In this document: piece by piece, positions 13,238 to 25,545 of the stretch
Numbering within the stretch: position 1 is the first letter of the stretch
Layout of the letters: the number at the start of each line of letters is the position of its first letter
From: Anarhynchus alexandrinus
Lineage: Eukaryota > Chordata > Aves > Charadriiformes > Charadriidae
Length of the DNA stretch: 64,000 nt
Direction of reading: 5' to 3'
Assembly (NCBI GenBank): GCA_008711295.1
Contig: VUYV01000601.1
Location: forward strand, 80,752 to 144,751
Position numbers and translations under genes: made by a program
Notes under the pieces: generated by a model
Seen by the model: only the letters and a program-made list of their open reading frames with translations
Told to the model about the DNA's origin: nothing
Database searches by the model: none

Positions 13238-14187
13238 CTGTGCACAGAGGTCGAGAGAGAAGTCAGAGCCACAGCTCTGGGGACAGCTTTCTCAGAGAGA
13301 GGGACAAGGCCCAACAATCCTGCAAAACTGGGCATCTGGACGTGAACGTGAGACAGAAAAGGGAGAGCACAACTGGTTTGGGTCCCTCTTGTTCATCTCT
13401 CTTTCCAGTTTTGTATCACTGTAGACAGTCCGATACTCAAAGAGCTAGCGAAGTGAATCACAGAATTGTCTAGGTTGGAAGAGACCCTTGGGATCATCGA
13501 GTCCAACCATCAAGTGCATACACTTTGCAGCAACTCACAAGAAATCTGTTCCATAAACAGACGGGGTGCTGTATTTTCTATAACGGAACAGAGATTTTAG
13601 AAAAATATTTTGATGTCTTTCCCCCCCACCCCCAAATAACAGCTCTTTTCCTGATGAACAAATAATGTTGGGGAAAAACTGCGGTACTGTGCCACAGGCA
13701 GCCAATTTTCCTTTAATTTCTGGAACCGCAACGGTGAACACAATCCCACGAGAAGAGATAGCAAGAAATGACAGTCTGAAGCGCTCATGGGAAGAACAAA
13801 TTCATCTTCCAAATTTTCAGGTTTTCCATCACTGCGAAAATGACCTCAGCGTTAGGAAATCTACTAGGTGTGTAGAATTCCATCCACCTCTTAACTCAAG
13901 AAAAGCTTGGAAGCAATGTACATTTATTTCAACAGCATAGAGAAAAAAAAATGTCCCCAAAATCACTAAATCCTGAGGGCGTGAAAGAAGAAAGTGTTTG
14001 AGAAAATTTGCTTTTTCTCAAAGGATAAAACAATCAGGAGGCAAACACAGGAATTACTCATTGACCAGTTCAGCATAGGATAAAGGATCGGCATCGTAGC
14101 TGCGTACTCTGAGCGCAGCCCGACAAAAGCCAATATAGATACACTGGTTTACAGCAGTTGGAAAACTTATTTAAGTACATAGCTTAC
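13238..14187 (-). other. FRAS1: FRAS1 intron between FU5 and FU6
   Basis: A 950-bp phase-1 intron carrying a short CR1 3' end (13456-13520) and a C7AC5 run at 13621-13633. No coding sequence was seen. Confidence 0.8.
13456..13520 (-). mobile_element. CR1 LINE 3' end, short fragment
   Basis: About 65 bp read on the plus strand as AATCACAGAATTGTCTAGG, then GTTGGAAGAGACC and GATCATCGAGTCCAACC. This is the reverse complement of the well-known 3' terminus of avian CR1, so the element points to the minus strand, as FRAS1 does. It is extremely 5' truncated, as most CR1 copies are. No target-site duplication is expected for CR1. Confidence 0.85.
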
Positions 14188-14328
14188 CCTTGCAGACGTT
14201 GTGATCCTGGTAAAAACCCTCTCCACAGCCCTGCAGGCACTGGCCCCGGCGCAACGCCAGAGGAAAGGAACAGGAGGTGCAGTGAGTGGCCAGAGGTCCC
14301 TCGCATGTGGAGCATGAATCATGACAAG
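14188..14328 (-). CDS. FRAS1: FRAS1 window exon 14: FU repeat 5
   Basis: A 47-codon, phase 1-1 exon. ACHDSCSTCEGPLATHCTSC leads to LRRGQCLQGCGEGFYQDHNVC. RRGQCL-GCGEGFY matches the fifth FU repeat of mammalian FRAS1. Acceptor TTTACCAG|CT, donor G|GTAAGC. The split codon at its 3' end gives Gly instead of the Ala seen at most FU junctions. Confidence 0.92.
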
Positions 14329-15187
14329 CTGGTAAAGAAACAGAGCATGCAGCACTGAAATATCCCATTTTTTCCTCCTTGAAAGTGGTGTTGCTGACTA
14401 CAGCCTCCTTTAGCCAACAATGAAACCCCCCAGCTGGCATGATACTCAGCTATGTGAACTAATGAGAGCGGAAGTGCACATGTATTAATAAGTACTAACA
14501 GTAATAACCCTCAGTCAGACAGTGTTTTGAATATGTATCTCAGCACGTCTTAATATGCTTCGCAAGGCAAAGAGGTTATTTAAAACAATCTATCGCAAGT
14601 GAACAAGAAAACAAGAAGTCAAACTCTCTGTCCCCACTTGCACTTCATAGAATCATAGAACTCCAGGTTGGAAGGGACCTCAAGGATCATCTGGTCCAAC
14701 CTTTCTTGCCAAAAGCACGGTCTAGACAAGATGGCCTGGTACCCTGTCCAGTCAAATTTTAAGTGTCCAACACTGGGGAATCCATCACTTCCCTGGGGAG
14801 ATTATTCCAATGGCTGATTGTTCTCACTGGAAAAAATTTTCCTCGTGTCCAACTGGAATCTCCCCAGGACTAACTTGTACGCATTACCCTTCATCTTTTC
14901 TGTGTGACTCCTTGTAAAAAGAGAGTCTCCACCTTCTTTGTAGCCACCCTTTAAATATTGGGACATGGTGACAAGGTCTCCCCTAAGCCTTCTTTTCTCA
15001 AGGCTGAAGAAACCCGGTTCTCTCAGACTTTCCTCATAGGGCAGGCTTCCCAGTCCTTTGATCATCTTGGTGGCCCTTCTGTACTCTTAACATTCCCTCC
15101 CGCCAGGTAAACATCTGGGGAAAAGACGATAATGTGTGGAGGGTGTCTTGAGAGCCTTAGAAAAGGTCATGCAAATATTCCTCTTAC
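14329..15187 (-). other. FRAS1: FRAS1 intron between FU4 and FU5
   Basis: An 859-bp phase-1 intron, about half of which is a truncated CR1 LINE (14645-15091). The rest shows no feature. Confidence 0.8.
14645..15091 (-). mobile_element. CR1 LINE, 5'-truncated, with end of ORF2
   Basis: About 447 bp of CR1 in the same orientation as the host gene. The low end carries the typical terminal octamer repeat, read on the plus strand as TCATAGAATCATAGAA, then GGTTGGAAGGGACCT. The high end has the GATCATCTTGGTGGCCC stretch of the ORF2 tail. The minus-strand open frame 14802-15065 encodes the C-terminal end of the reverse-transcriptase polyprotein, with FFSLEKRRLRGDLVTMSQYL as the hallmark. The next conserved piece (HWNNLPREV) lies in another frame, so a one-base shift has broken the ORF. 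It is a dead copy. Confidence 0.95.
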
Positions 15188-15328
15188 CTCTACATCTTCC
15201 ATTGACACCCGGGAAATAGCCGTCCGGGCACTCCGAAATGCACTTCCCGTCATGTAACAACTTCTCTGAAGCACAGGTCAAACACCTGGGTTGGTCTGAA
15301 TAGCATGTTTCACAGAACTGGTCACAAG
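15188..15328 (-). CDS. FRAS1: FRAS1 window exon 13: FU repeat 4
   Basis: A 47-codon, phase 1-1 exon. ACDQFCETCYSDQPRCLTC is followed by LLHDGKCISECPDGYF and ends GRCR. The short loop between the third and fourth cysteines and the LHDGKC motif fit the fourth FU repeat of mammalian FRAS1. Acceptor TTTGGCAG|CT, donor G|GTAAGA. Its donor lies only about 100 bp from the start of a CR1 insertion in the next intron. Confidence 0.92.
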
Positions 15329-17062
15329 CTGCCAAAAAGCACAGCTCATTAATGAAACGCACTCAATAAGCAAAGAACAACAGAGCCATCAACCTGGCCA
15401 CATAGATTAAAAAAAAAAACAAAAACCAAACCATGCCTTGTCCTTTCTTTGCCAGAAAGGCATCTTTAAACATTCCTCTCCAGCACAAGTAACCTTTCAC
15501 AAGTCCCTGGAATAAGTAGTGACATTCACGGAGGTAGACGTGTGAGTGCAGACAGGTATTCAGTGACCTGTATCCCGTCTAGGAGTCTGAGTAAGTACAG
15601 ATACCAGAAATGGGTCTACACCAGCACTCCCTCTGCTCCTGACACAACCTCCTCTAGCTAATGTAGTATGTTTTCCCTGTTCACCAACAGTCTGTGAACA
15701 GGGAGCACCATTCTGAACATATATGAAGACCATCCCATAAATCTTTACATACCTTTGTACAACAAGCATCAGCTATCAGACTGTTCGGGAAGTAAAAGAC
15801 GAGGGAAAAGTTCATAAAAAAAAATTGTAACCCCCACTCTTTTCTTCAAGTCAAAGTTTCAAGTGTGAAAATGCATCTAAAATCAAGCATGATAACGTTT
15901 CTTATCAATTCCTGTGGTCTATATTCTCCCAGGCAGTCAGTTCTGAAGTTAACTGACGTGTTGCCTAAGAGCGCTATGAAACTCTGGCTTCCCTAAGTCA
16001 GCAGCACTCCTGCTGCTGTAAACACAGAAGGGCCAAGCAATTTACTTAACCAATTTTTGTTTCTTTTCCCCAGTCAGACAGCCTCCCTTAAAGACAGCTT
16101 ACAGCTCTCCACTTGGGTATCAAAATGCATGGTTTTGGTAGAAGATGAAAGGCCTGAGTATTGGAAATTGTGAGGAACAGCTATGCAGTTTTGAGAACAA
16201 TGGCAAAAAAACCCAAAATTACGTCCAAGCTGCATCTAAGTTAAATTTCCTTTTGAGCTTAAAGGATTTTCAGCGACAGATGTAAGATTTCAAGCCTGCA
16301 CACTTCAAAACACAGGTGAGTAACATTTACTGGTATAGACATCAACCAAACTGAAGGGGAACGGGGTCAAAGTGAAATTCATCCAGATATGGCCAGAATA
16401 GCAACAATTTTGTCAACACGCTCCAGGTTTTAAGCCTTGTCTAGCTAGCTGTGGCTCAGACAGGCCTGCATGAAGACAGACAACGCCTGTGTCATTTCTC
16501 CTGGCTATGCTGGACAGTCCTTCAAAGCAGCTGGAGGTGGCCGCCAGCAGAAACCCAGACTTGACCTGAATGGTTGTGGCAAATCTTTGATTCTTTATTT
16601 GATATTTTTTTCCCCTTCACAATCTGTTCGACTCAGGTCTTTTAATTCCCTCCAGCCATCTCTTCCCCTTTTCTCAGCTCCCAAGTCTCATCTGTTGTGC
16701 AGGTATTAGTTACTGTGATGCTGAATTATAATCAAATTTACAGAAACCTGCTGGCAAAGGCCATTTTTACTTCCGCAGACAAATGGATTTGTCAAGCCCT
16801 CAGAAACAACTCAGTTAGGCTTTCAAGCTGTTCAGCGAGGGAAAAAACCTTAAACCTTTCAGCATCTGATTAGCTTAAATGAATTAATAATCTTGCAAAC
16901 AAACAGCAGCTTTCCCCATCCGATATTTACGCACAAGGTGCATCTGGCAGCTTAGACGTGAATAAAATCACAGCTGCTGCACGGCTAAATGAAATATCGA
17001 TTCTTTTTTTGCAGAGCATTTCTCAAACTTCTTGCAATTGGAGAAAAACCCCAGGTATTTAC
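15329..17062 (-). other. FRAS1: FRAS1 intron between FU3 and FU4
   Basis: A 1.7 kb phase-1 intron. I see nothing in it beyond short homopolymer runs. Confidence 0.8.
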
Positions 17063-17206
17063 CGCTGCAAATTCCATCCTTTGTATAAAATCCCTGTCCA
17101 CAGCTGGCCACGCAGAACCCCGCTTTCAGCATGCGTGATGTGTCTTTGCAGGACAAGCAATTGTTCTCAGCAGCACCCCAGCAGGAGGAACAGGACTCGT
17201 GACAAG
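17063..17206 (-). CDS. FRAS1: FRAS1 window exon 12: FU repeat 3
   Basis: A 48-codon, phase 1-1 exon. The split codon gives Ala and the peptide runs CHESCSSCWGAAENNC, with C-x2-C next, then AGFCVASCGQGFYTKDGIC. CHESC followed by CWG is as in the third FU repeat of mammalian FRAS1. Acceptor CCTGCAG|CT is strong and donor G|GTAAAT moderate. The intron before it (transcript sense) is the longest internal one, 7.8 kb. Confidence 0.92.
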
Positions 17207-20200
17207 CTGCAGGAAAAGAAAGGTGCAGGATTAACAAACATTCAACTTCCAATCATCTCTTTAAAATGAAGAGTTTGCAGTAATTCACTTTTTTTTTTTT
17301 TTCCAGTTTTGTTCCTTAAATTCACAGGCATTCAGAAAAGGAGAAGAAAACAAAAACACACTGCTCTTCTTAAGTTAGTATTTTTCATCCAAGCCATCTC
17401 AGGGGTACAATTTACAGCTTCGTTTTGTAGGTGCAATATGACATGCAGTATACATTAGAGCAGTTTCTGTAGCTGTGATCAGACTAGGAGGAGAGTTGGT
17501 AATGCTGTTAAATCCTGTTCATCCTGGTGCTAGGGGCTGTATAAACACAAAGGGAAACGGGAAGGGATCCCATCACACGTTACTTAAAAACCAGACCTGC
17601 AATGAGGTCCTTGCAGTGACTACTGACATTAACCCAGCTTCATCTACAAACACAGAATTAGACTGCAGGGCCTCAATCAAGATCTTGCAAAATTAAAACC
17701 AAGACAGCCTGCTTCTAGAAACAACTCCTTCTGCCCTTCCAGCACTCTGAACCGGTGCAGAAGGAACTGACTTCTGGCTGTGGGGTGATCTGGTCGAGCA
17801 GGTCAGAAATCCTGAAGTGCTCAGACTGGGGGAAGGTGGGCAGTGGGTCCCAGGTCCAGTACAGCGGGTGCCGTGTGTCTTTTCCTTGATGTCGCCAGCA
17901 AAAAGGATGGGCATTCCTTCACCGAGTTAAGATACCAGCTACTTTTCTCTGTGGGTGAGCCATGTATCATGGCTGGGACACAGTAATGTTTCAGATATTC
18001 CTGAAGCATATCACGCTCCTGCAATGGAGGCCGTATAATGCCTTCTCTGTGGCATCTGGGTACAGGAACACATAGGCAAAACAGAGCGATCCTCGAGCAC
18101 GATGACATCTTAAAATTAAACTAAGAACTGTATGGGGCTCAATTCTGCCTCTCATAACAGCTGTCGAATGAGCCGCCTTATTCGAAACTGTACAAGTTCA
18201 GCTGTGAGGGAAATTCAGCCCACAGCAGTTACTGTTTATGGAATCTATGATGCAGACTCATGTTAAATCCTGTGCTACCAGTGCATGCAGGAACTGTGCA
18301 AATTACAGTACTTTTAGCTATTAGATTTTTTTTCTCGATTACACCCAGATATGTTCCAAAGATGTTCTTAAACTTATTATTTCACAATAAGGCAGGTACA
18401 TGCTTGTGCTCCCAGACCACGGCAGGTGGGAGAAAACAGAACTTTTTGACATTTGCCCTGTATCCGCAAACACGTCTGAAGTTGCAGCCACCCAAGAAAA
18501 ACTCATCTGTGAGTACTCTCAGTGTAATGCAGGAACCAGCAGACACAGCAGCAGCTCATCCACACAGCTGAGAGCACATTTACATACGGAACAGTGACAA
18601 AAGCAAACACCTTCCTGCCAAAATAAATCGCCTAAGTGAGAGAAAATTCATCCTCTCCCCAGTAAAAGGCGAGAGTGAAAGCGTTTGCAATCCAGACAGC
18701 CGTGAGTTCACAGCAAACCAGTCATCACCACTGCTCCCATCTCACTCCTGTTTTGCATGGTTTCTACGCTCCTTCTGTCTGCTTGAGGCCATAGCTGCTC
18801 TTGGGTTTGTTAATTAATGAGACAGAGAACCTATGTTTGTGCTTATATATGAGTCACACTGCACAGCATAAGATAAACATCCCATCTTGGTGGATCTCAC
18901 CGCTCCTCAAGGCAGGGAAGTGTTATCATCTCCATCTCATACGCAGGGAACTGAAACACAGAGATGTGACGTGACATGCCTGGGGTTAGAACAGGGAGTG
19001 TTTATGGGGCCAAAACACGGGACGTTTGAGTTCATGCCCAGCACATGGTCCTTCAACATTCTGGATGTTCCTTCTCCACACTTCCACCTTTGTTTATTTT
19101 CCCTTTTCTCATCTTCTTCTATTGCCTTACAACTAGCTGTTTGTTTTTCCCCTTCTCACCTTCCTGCATCTTCCCCCCCTTTATTCCTGATCTCTCCAGA
19201 ATGCTGTGACTCTTCTAGTTCACTCCTATGTGAGGAGTGTCTCATAAGGACGCTGGGCATCCTGTACCCGAAAGGATCTTCCCCCCGACTCCTACATCAA
19301 GTGCCGCCACCACTATCAAGCGCATCTAGTTGCGGCTGAATCACAGCACAATGAATACCAAACATCCCATCCCGAAGTAAAGATTGTGCACACTTTTCTG
19401 CTCCAGTCGATAATTTCCCTTGCTGATAAAAAGCTGCATCTCATTCCAGCTTGGATGATTCTAAGGGCACGTCTACACTCGAAAGTTAACTGCAGAGTAT
19501 GAGTTCATGCTGTAAATTCCTAAATACTGAAATGTCCTCACTTCACCTTCCAGACGTGAGCTCCTCTCTGAGCTCACTCTAACTTTCAACATCTTTTTGA
19601 AAGAGCAGGCACCAGAACTCAGATCCTCTAATTACAGACTTCCCACTGCACAGCTTGACCCCCTCGCTGTTAACCTGCCTCAATATGTTGACACATCTGA
19701 ACATACCCAGTTATTTGCAAAGTTCTCAAGTCCTCTCTGGAAATGCTGCTCCTTTCCAAGAGACAATTTTCTCTCCTGGCAGCCTGGCCCCCAGACTCTC
19801 GTTTTTAAACAGGCTGCCTTGCATACAGCTGTATTAAAAATGCACTTTTGATGAAAGCCAGGTCAGTTGGGCAAACGTGCTTTGGCTCCCACCATGCACC
19901 ATTTGCTGCCTGCACTAGACCAAGTGCTCCCAAGCACATCCTCACCTCAGTCTCTTCTCTCAAGCAGCTGCCTCAAGCTGTCCCTCTGTGTAGGTCAAAA
20001 TAATGTCTTCGCCTCCCACCAGTGCCACACATTTTGCTGGATGTAAGTCTACCATAAACAATACCCAGACTGGAAAGGTCTTTGGCATGGCTGGATCCAC
20101 ACCCCAGGCTCTTCTCTGGAGACAGTGCTCAGCAGTATTGCCTCTCTGCCACAGTCTGCACATGGCCGTTCTGCTGGGCTTTTGTCACCACCACAGCTGT

Positions 20201-23200
20201 CCTTGCCCATAGCTATTTGCAGTGCAAACAACCTTTCCTCCCAGCTCGCCTTCCCTTCTGGCTCTGGCTCTCTTAAGCCTTTCTATGGACACATGGCCGT
20301 AGGGACAATAGAGCAGAAGTCAGGGCAGCCCAGTCCGCTCTGCCATTCTCCGCTGCCAAAAGAAAACTCACCACAAATGTTACTTTAAACACAGCCACCA
20401 AGAAAGGGAGTGAGACATGAAGGAAGGTTGTTTTAGACAAGATGGGCTAAGAGCACCCCCAGTGCCGTACTTCTAGTGGGGAAACCTGTAATGTCTAGAC
20501 TCAAGCCTGGTAATGACACAAAGCAGCACAGCCTGGAGGCTGGAGGAGTTTAAGATCTGCGCTCCCTCTCTCCAGTTCCCAGTAGGCTCTCACTGGCCCT
20601 TGGCAAAGATCCTGCAAATGAACTCCTGGGTATCACAGCAGCTTTCAAGTCTTCTAGTGAAGCAGCTGTTGTGATAAAATCGCATGTCTTCCTAGATGGG
20701 GGATGACTCCTGTGGTATCTCAGCTATGGGGAGGCTACAGTGAGAGATGTAAAGATGAAGTACAAGCTAACAGGGGTCATCTGGTAGAAGCTGGGGTGAA
20801 TTTGGCAAACTGATATGAAACAGATCCTCTGGACCCCAAGCTACTAGACAGAGAGCGGGACCAAATGGCTTCTCTGAGCTTCTCTGAGACAGAAAGGGAG
20901 AGGATCTAAGTAGCAGAGTTTGGAAGAAAGGAAGGAAAGGAGCAAAAATGCAACCTGATTTTTAGCAGGACAGCCACATTTAGCATGTGGAAGCAGTGCA
21001 AATGACTCAAAGTACAGGACTGGTAACAACGGGTGGGCCAACAAAAAAAAATAAAATGCTTGCAGCAAGGGACTCAGCTCTGATGCGCTGCTCCCATCAC
21101 CAGCTCAGCTCTGCAAGCCCTCCCCGGGAACAGGCTGCACGGACTCCTCCGCCACAGCCGTTTCTGTATGCGAGGTGGCAAGCGCCTCCAGGAGTTATCA
21201 GCTGCCAGTCTCCAGCTGACAAACACGCACAGCCTGATTCATGCTCCTACAGATACAATCCTTCACTTCTCCTGCTTGCAGCGACAGACACCAGGAAATT
21301 TATTTTCACGTCTTGAGGACTTTTTTGTCACAAGTCCAGCGGATACTAAATCCCGGCCAATATCTCCACTCTGTTTGCCATCAGATGGTACAACTGCAGC
21401 TGGAGTTGTAAGCAATGGACCCCCAACCTGTCGGACTTGGGTTCACGCAGTTGGAACAGCGGCCCCAACCCATTCCTGCCCTGTGTTTTTACACACTCAC
21501 GCACACCCTGCCTGCAGAAGCTTTGGCTCTTTCTGCGCTGGATCACCGCCAGACTCAGCAGCTGCTCCTCGCCCAAACAGCCAAGTCACCAACTCCACTG
21601 AAAAAGCAGGGGGAAAAAATGGAAGCATTCAATGAGCCACTGTCAGCTAAAACATCTTTGCCTACAGCAACTAAGCGGCTGTGTGAAAATAAATCAACAA
21701 GAAGTGACTGCATCGCCAGGAAACAGTTTTCACCCTTCCTGGCTATTTTCAGTTCAGATTTGTAGGGGCTGTTTTGCATTGCCTCCTCCCTTCAGTGCGG
21801 ATACTGGACTTATATGCAAGACCCTGCAGCTTAACCAGACACTGATGCTGAAGGGAAGATGTTCAAAAGAGTACAGTTGACCTTCCAGTTGCAATAGGGT
21901 GTGCAATTACTCTGCCTCAGCTGACACGATGGTATTCATTAAGCTGCAGTAACATGTCTTTCCAGGAAATCAATGTTAAACAGACGAAACTTCCAGGGTC
22001 TCGCTTCTTGGTTGAAGTAAAAGCACCCCAGTGGCTCCTGAGCCAACGGGTCTTTTTCTCTGCTCTGTTACTCAGGAGCTGCAGGGGTGTGATGCAGGAG
22101 TCACAAAGAACTGACACAAGCCCAGGCTTTTAGAAGATGAGAGGTCCTGCAAAGTGATGTTTCTGTTCTTTCATGATTGACCAGAAGTCAGAGAATCAAT
22201 TAAAGATCCACTCACCAAACTGTCTCTCATCTGCATCAGTGCAGGTATAACATTCCCAGGTTTGATGCCAGCAGGAGGGCTAACGCAAACGGCATTCCAG
22301 CAAGAACGCAGTAAGAAGTCACTGCTTGGTTTTGGGAAAGCACAGATGGGGTCGAACTGCTCTATGCCACACGGTACCATTACCCACCTCTAACCTGCTC
22401 TCCTCACCGTGAGCTGGGCAAGCTCAGCTTACTCGTGTTCAGTCGTTTACCCTCAAGGTGAGCCTCTGCAGCCAGATACAGCAGAGAAAAACAACAGGTC
22501 GTGAATAAAAATTGAAGTGCTTTTGCTACAGAGTGAGCTGGGTCTGTTAGTGTCAAGTTACACATTTCAACATTCGCATTTTGGGAGATCAAAGCAGGAA
22601 CACTTGAGTTCTGCCTAGGCTTTTGCATAATCTTGAAAACATAAATAATTAAGTTAGAAAAATGCAGTGAGAGCACTGAACACTGTAAGTCCTTCGAGCC
22701 CTTCTGTTCTACCAGGCAGACATCTTTTATTTTTGCTTCCCTTTGCTTTGCCTTTGGTGGTGGGTTTCCTAACTGTTTCCACGGCCTATTTCTGACAGGG
22801 AAAGCTTCATTTACCACTCTGCTCTAAGCCTGATACAAACTCACCCATGGTCTTTAAAAACACTGCAACATAACTGAACCTATGACCTTTTAATCTCAAC
22901 TTTACTTTCTCTTAATGGTATTAATACTTTACAGAAGCAGGTGGAGAGACGGGGGCAGGAAACAACCCTGGTGTAAGATTAAAACAGGGAAGAGATCAAA
23001 CAACTGTATTCCAAAATTCAAAATAGATTCAATTAGACCAGATGTTATAAAACATGAACAAAAGGAAAGACTAATTCATTATATTTTGTTACAACACAGA
23101 CAACAGTGTTTCAACAATAGGACGGAGGAAGAAACCTGGTCTTAGAGGTCTTTTTCATCTCCAGAACTAATTCCTCAAGAGGGAGTTTACTGGGACTATA

Positions 23201-24958
23201 GCAATTAACACAGTCTAGTTCATCCTTTTTGTGATTTTGGAACGTGCTTATTGTAGATGTTAAAACTATTATGAGAAAAAAATATTTCTGAACACTCTAA
23301 GGCTCGTCTGGACAATCAGATTAGAGATTTGTAAAAATAAAGAGGATACAAAGAAAGAGTGAATGGCAATGAATTATGGACCGTATCTGAAATTTAAGAC
23401 TTTCTCCACTGGTTCGACTTTATGCAGAAAATGCAGTCAGGCAGAACTAAAGCAAATTGGTTTAATTCCCTTGAGGAAATAGGAACAAATTTTCCCAGCA
23501 ACTTTCAGCTACAGGCATGCGTGACTGCAAATTTGGATGGAATGTACAATCAGTAATCTACAGACCAGCAATAAAATGAAACATTAGCTTTTCCCTACCG
23601 CTTCAGCAGTACATGGGCACTGCCAATTAAAACACTCGGAGCAGGTGGAAAGGAAATGGTAAAATAAAACCAAATGAAGTAGAAGATTATTTGATACTTA
23701 AGTCTATAAATTCTTTTGGACTGGGTCTCTTTTTTTCTATTTATACTTGCACAATGGGGCCCTAATCTATAGTCACTGCTGGAGGACAGAGGTTTTTCAG
23801 ACTTTCAAAACCTGAAACGAATGGTCAGCTCTTCAAGGAAAACCACTTCAGAAAAGGAAGCCAGACTTTAAAATCTAAAGTGCTTTCCCCTGAAATCGGC
23901 CAAAAGCCTTAAACCTGTATTTATTTTTAAGCAGGAGGGCTAGTTCTGAAGAAATTAAAGTGACGGCTCAGGAAGTTAAGCATGTGCTCCACCCCTTTGC
24001 TGAATTGGAGCTGCAGAAATAAATAGAAGCCTTCTAAAAAGGCCAACATCAAGAGGAGAAAAGTGTTAACTTTAGAGAAAACAATTCAACAAAATCATCA
24101 ACTGTCATGATGAAAAAGCAGCTGCCTTACAGTTTGGGAAAAGCACAAGTATTTCAAAGGAGCAGGGGAAGCTCATAAAAGCACTATCGTAGTTCCATCA
24201 AAGAGAAAACTGTAACTTCCCAATCTTATTCTCAGTCTTTCCAATTGGAAAAATATAGGATTTAGACATATCTCAGTGTTTTATAGAATTACTAATTTAC
24301 TTTGTAGATATGCTTCCTGAGAACAGTTAGTCCAATCAACTTTCAGGAAGACTGCACCATATGAAACACATGAATGGCAAAACAAAGCAAAAACTTTTCC
24401 AAAAAGTATTTTCTGAGAGCTTTTCTGAGTCCTATCAATCCCCCATCCCTCCAAGCGATTTTCTACACTCCTCAGTGTACCATCTCCTGAAAGGTTTGGC
24501 ATTAGCAGCTGCAGCTAGTCTGCACTGAACTCAAAGAAAATCCCCACGGATCAGATTGCCAGACACGGCTCAGGGTGTTATATCCTTAGTAAAATTAGTG
24601 CATGCATCCTGTTCTGTACCATTAACACCACAAAAACCGCAGTCACATTTCCAAAAGAGAATTCTGCATTGAAAGGTGACAGTGGTAAAAAAACGCGGTG
24701 TTCAAAAGCAGAGAGTTTTAGACCAACAGAACTGATCCGCTGAGGAACTGTTAACGCGTATTTCCCCAACCAGTAATCAATTTTACACTGTATGACTTCG
24801 TTCCTCTGTTCACTCCTTCCTTTACTCTAGGGTGAACATTAACACCTAAGTCAACAGCAGATCCCTCAACAGAGAGTATATCTGATAGCTCGGGTACAGC
24901 TTTTGTCTGCTCTTTTTGCTATCACAAAGTATTGCAGTCTTTTTTTGCTTTGAGTTAC
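17207..24958 (-). other. FRAS1: FRAS1 intron between FU2 and FU3
   Basis: The longest internal intron, 7.75 kb, phase 1. It has a T14-15 run ending in CCAG at about 17288-17306 and a small tandem duplication at 20868-20887. Several open frames of 130-155 codons occur (for example 18887-19339 and 21168-21635, plus strand), but none shows a recognisable domain or splice-flanked exon shape. I treat them as chance. Confidence 0.75.
20868..20887. repeat. 10-bp perfect tandem duplication
   Basis: GCTTCTCTGA is repeated twice head to tail in the FU2-FU3 intron. Confidence 0.9.
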
Positions 24959-25093
24959 CTGTGCAGAGGAGCTGATCCTGAAAGTATCCCTTCCCACACG
25001 AAGCCACACACTGCCCGTTCTTCATTAGCAGGGATGGCCGGCATGAGGAGCACTCAAACCCGTTAGTACAGGCTGAGCATGTTTCATTGCAGG
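24959..25093 (-). CDS. FRAS1: FRAS1 window exon 11: FU repeat 2
   Basis: The shortest FU exon, 45 codons, phase 1-1. The split first codon gives Ala, followed by CNETCSACTNGFECSSC, then LLMKNGQCVASCGKGYF and a final cysteine before the donor G|GTAACT. The N-E-T within the first cysteine pair is a glycosylation sequon. Acceptor TTGGAAG|CC has a purine near the end. It lies only 308 bp from FU1 in genomic distance, the closest pair of FU exons here. Confidence 0.92.
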
Positions 25094-25401
25094 CTTCCAA
25101 GAGAAAGAACAGAGAAGAAAGACGTATTAATCCCAAATGCCTTGATGCAGCAAGATTCCCCTGCTCTGATAAAAGGAGACATTTTTGCCTCATTTTGGCA
25201 CAAGAGGTTGAGAATTTGCATTTTTCAGGGGCTTCCACCTGAAACCTCCTGAAGTCTGAAGCCCGTGGTTACTATTCACTATTTTCCAGACAAAGCCTGA
25301 CAATGTCTTTATAATAAGCCTGTGGGATCCTACAAACACAAACACAGCGTGCAACAGAGAAGACAGTCATCTGACAGGGTACAACCCCTTGCAGAAATTA
25401 C
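25094..25401 (-). other. FRAS1: FRAS1 short intron between FU1 and FU2
   Basis: A 308-bp phase-1 intron, the only short one among the FU exons. No feature was seen. Confidence 0.85.
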
Positions 25402-25545
25402 CTAAGCAAGTACCCCCATCCTGGTAGAAACCCAGTTCACACATCTCCACGCAGCGGCCATTCTGCAGCTGCCTCCGCGGGTCACGGCAGGCGGTACAGT
25501 GGTCAAAGGACTGGGAGCAGGTCAAACAGTCTGGGTGGCACTCAA
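25402..25545 (-). CDS. FRAS1: FRAS1 window exon 10: FU repeat 1
   Basis: A 48-codon, phase 1-1 exon holding one furin-like cysteine-rich repeat. It starts VECHPDCLTCSQSFDHC and shows C-x2-C-x2-C, a C-x2-C pair, and a closing C-x3-C followed by GFYQDGGTC. The CHPDCLTCSQS stretch matches remembered mammalian FRAS1. The acceptor is GTGCCAG|TT and the donor G|GTAATT. A second AG six bases further in would break the phase with exon 9. FU repeats are small disulfide-rich modules, also found in receptor tyrosine kinases and proprotein convertases; their partner in FRAS1 is not known to me. Confidence 0.92.

Noticed and set aside
13013..13424. Overlapping plus-strand open frames of 110 and 133 codons
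   Set aside because: They lie opposite the GC-rich FU6 exon, whose minus-strand reading is clearly coding; these are antisense shadows.
14802..15065. 87-codon minus-strand frame as a host gene
   Set aside because: Its sequence is the tail of CR1 ORF2, and the neighbouring CR1 piece is frameshifted.
17288..17306. Long T run ending CCAG as a plus-strand splice acceptor
   Set aside because: No coding-like sequence follows on the plus strand and no plus-strand gene is indicated.
18887..19339. 150-codon plus-strand open frame
   Set aside because: Rich in Ser, Pro, Leu and Phe from T/C-rich DNA, with no domain; typical chance frame.
21168..21635. 155-codon plus-strand open frame
   Set aside because: It lies inside a FRAS1 intron, has a low-complexity Ser/Pro/Thr-rich composition, and shows no known motif or supporting signals.
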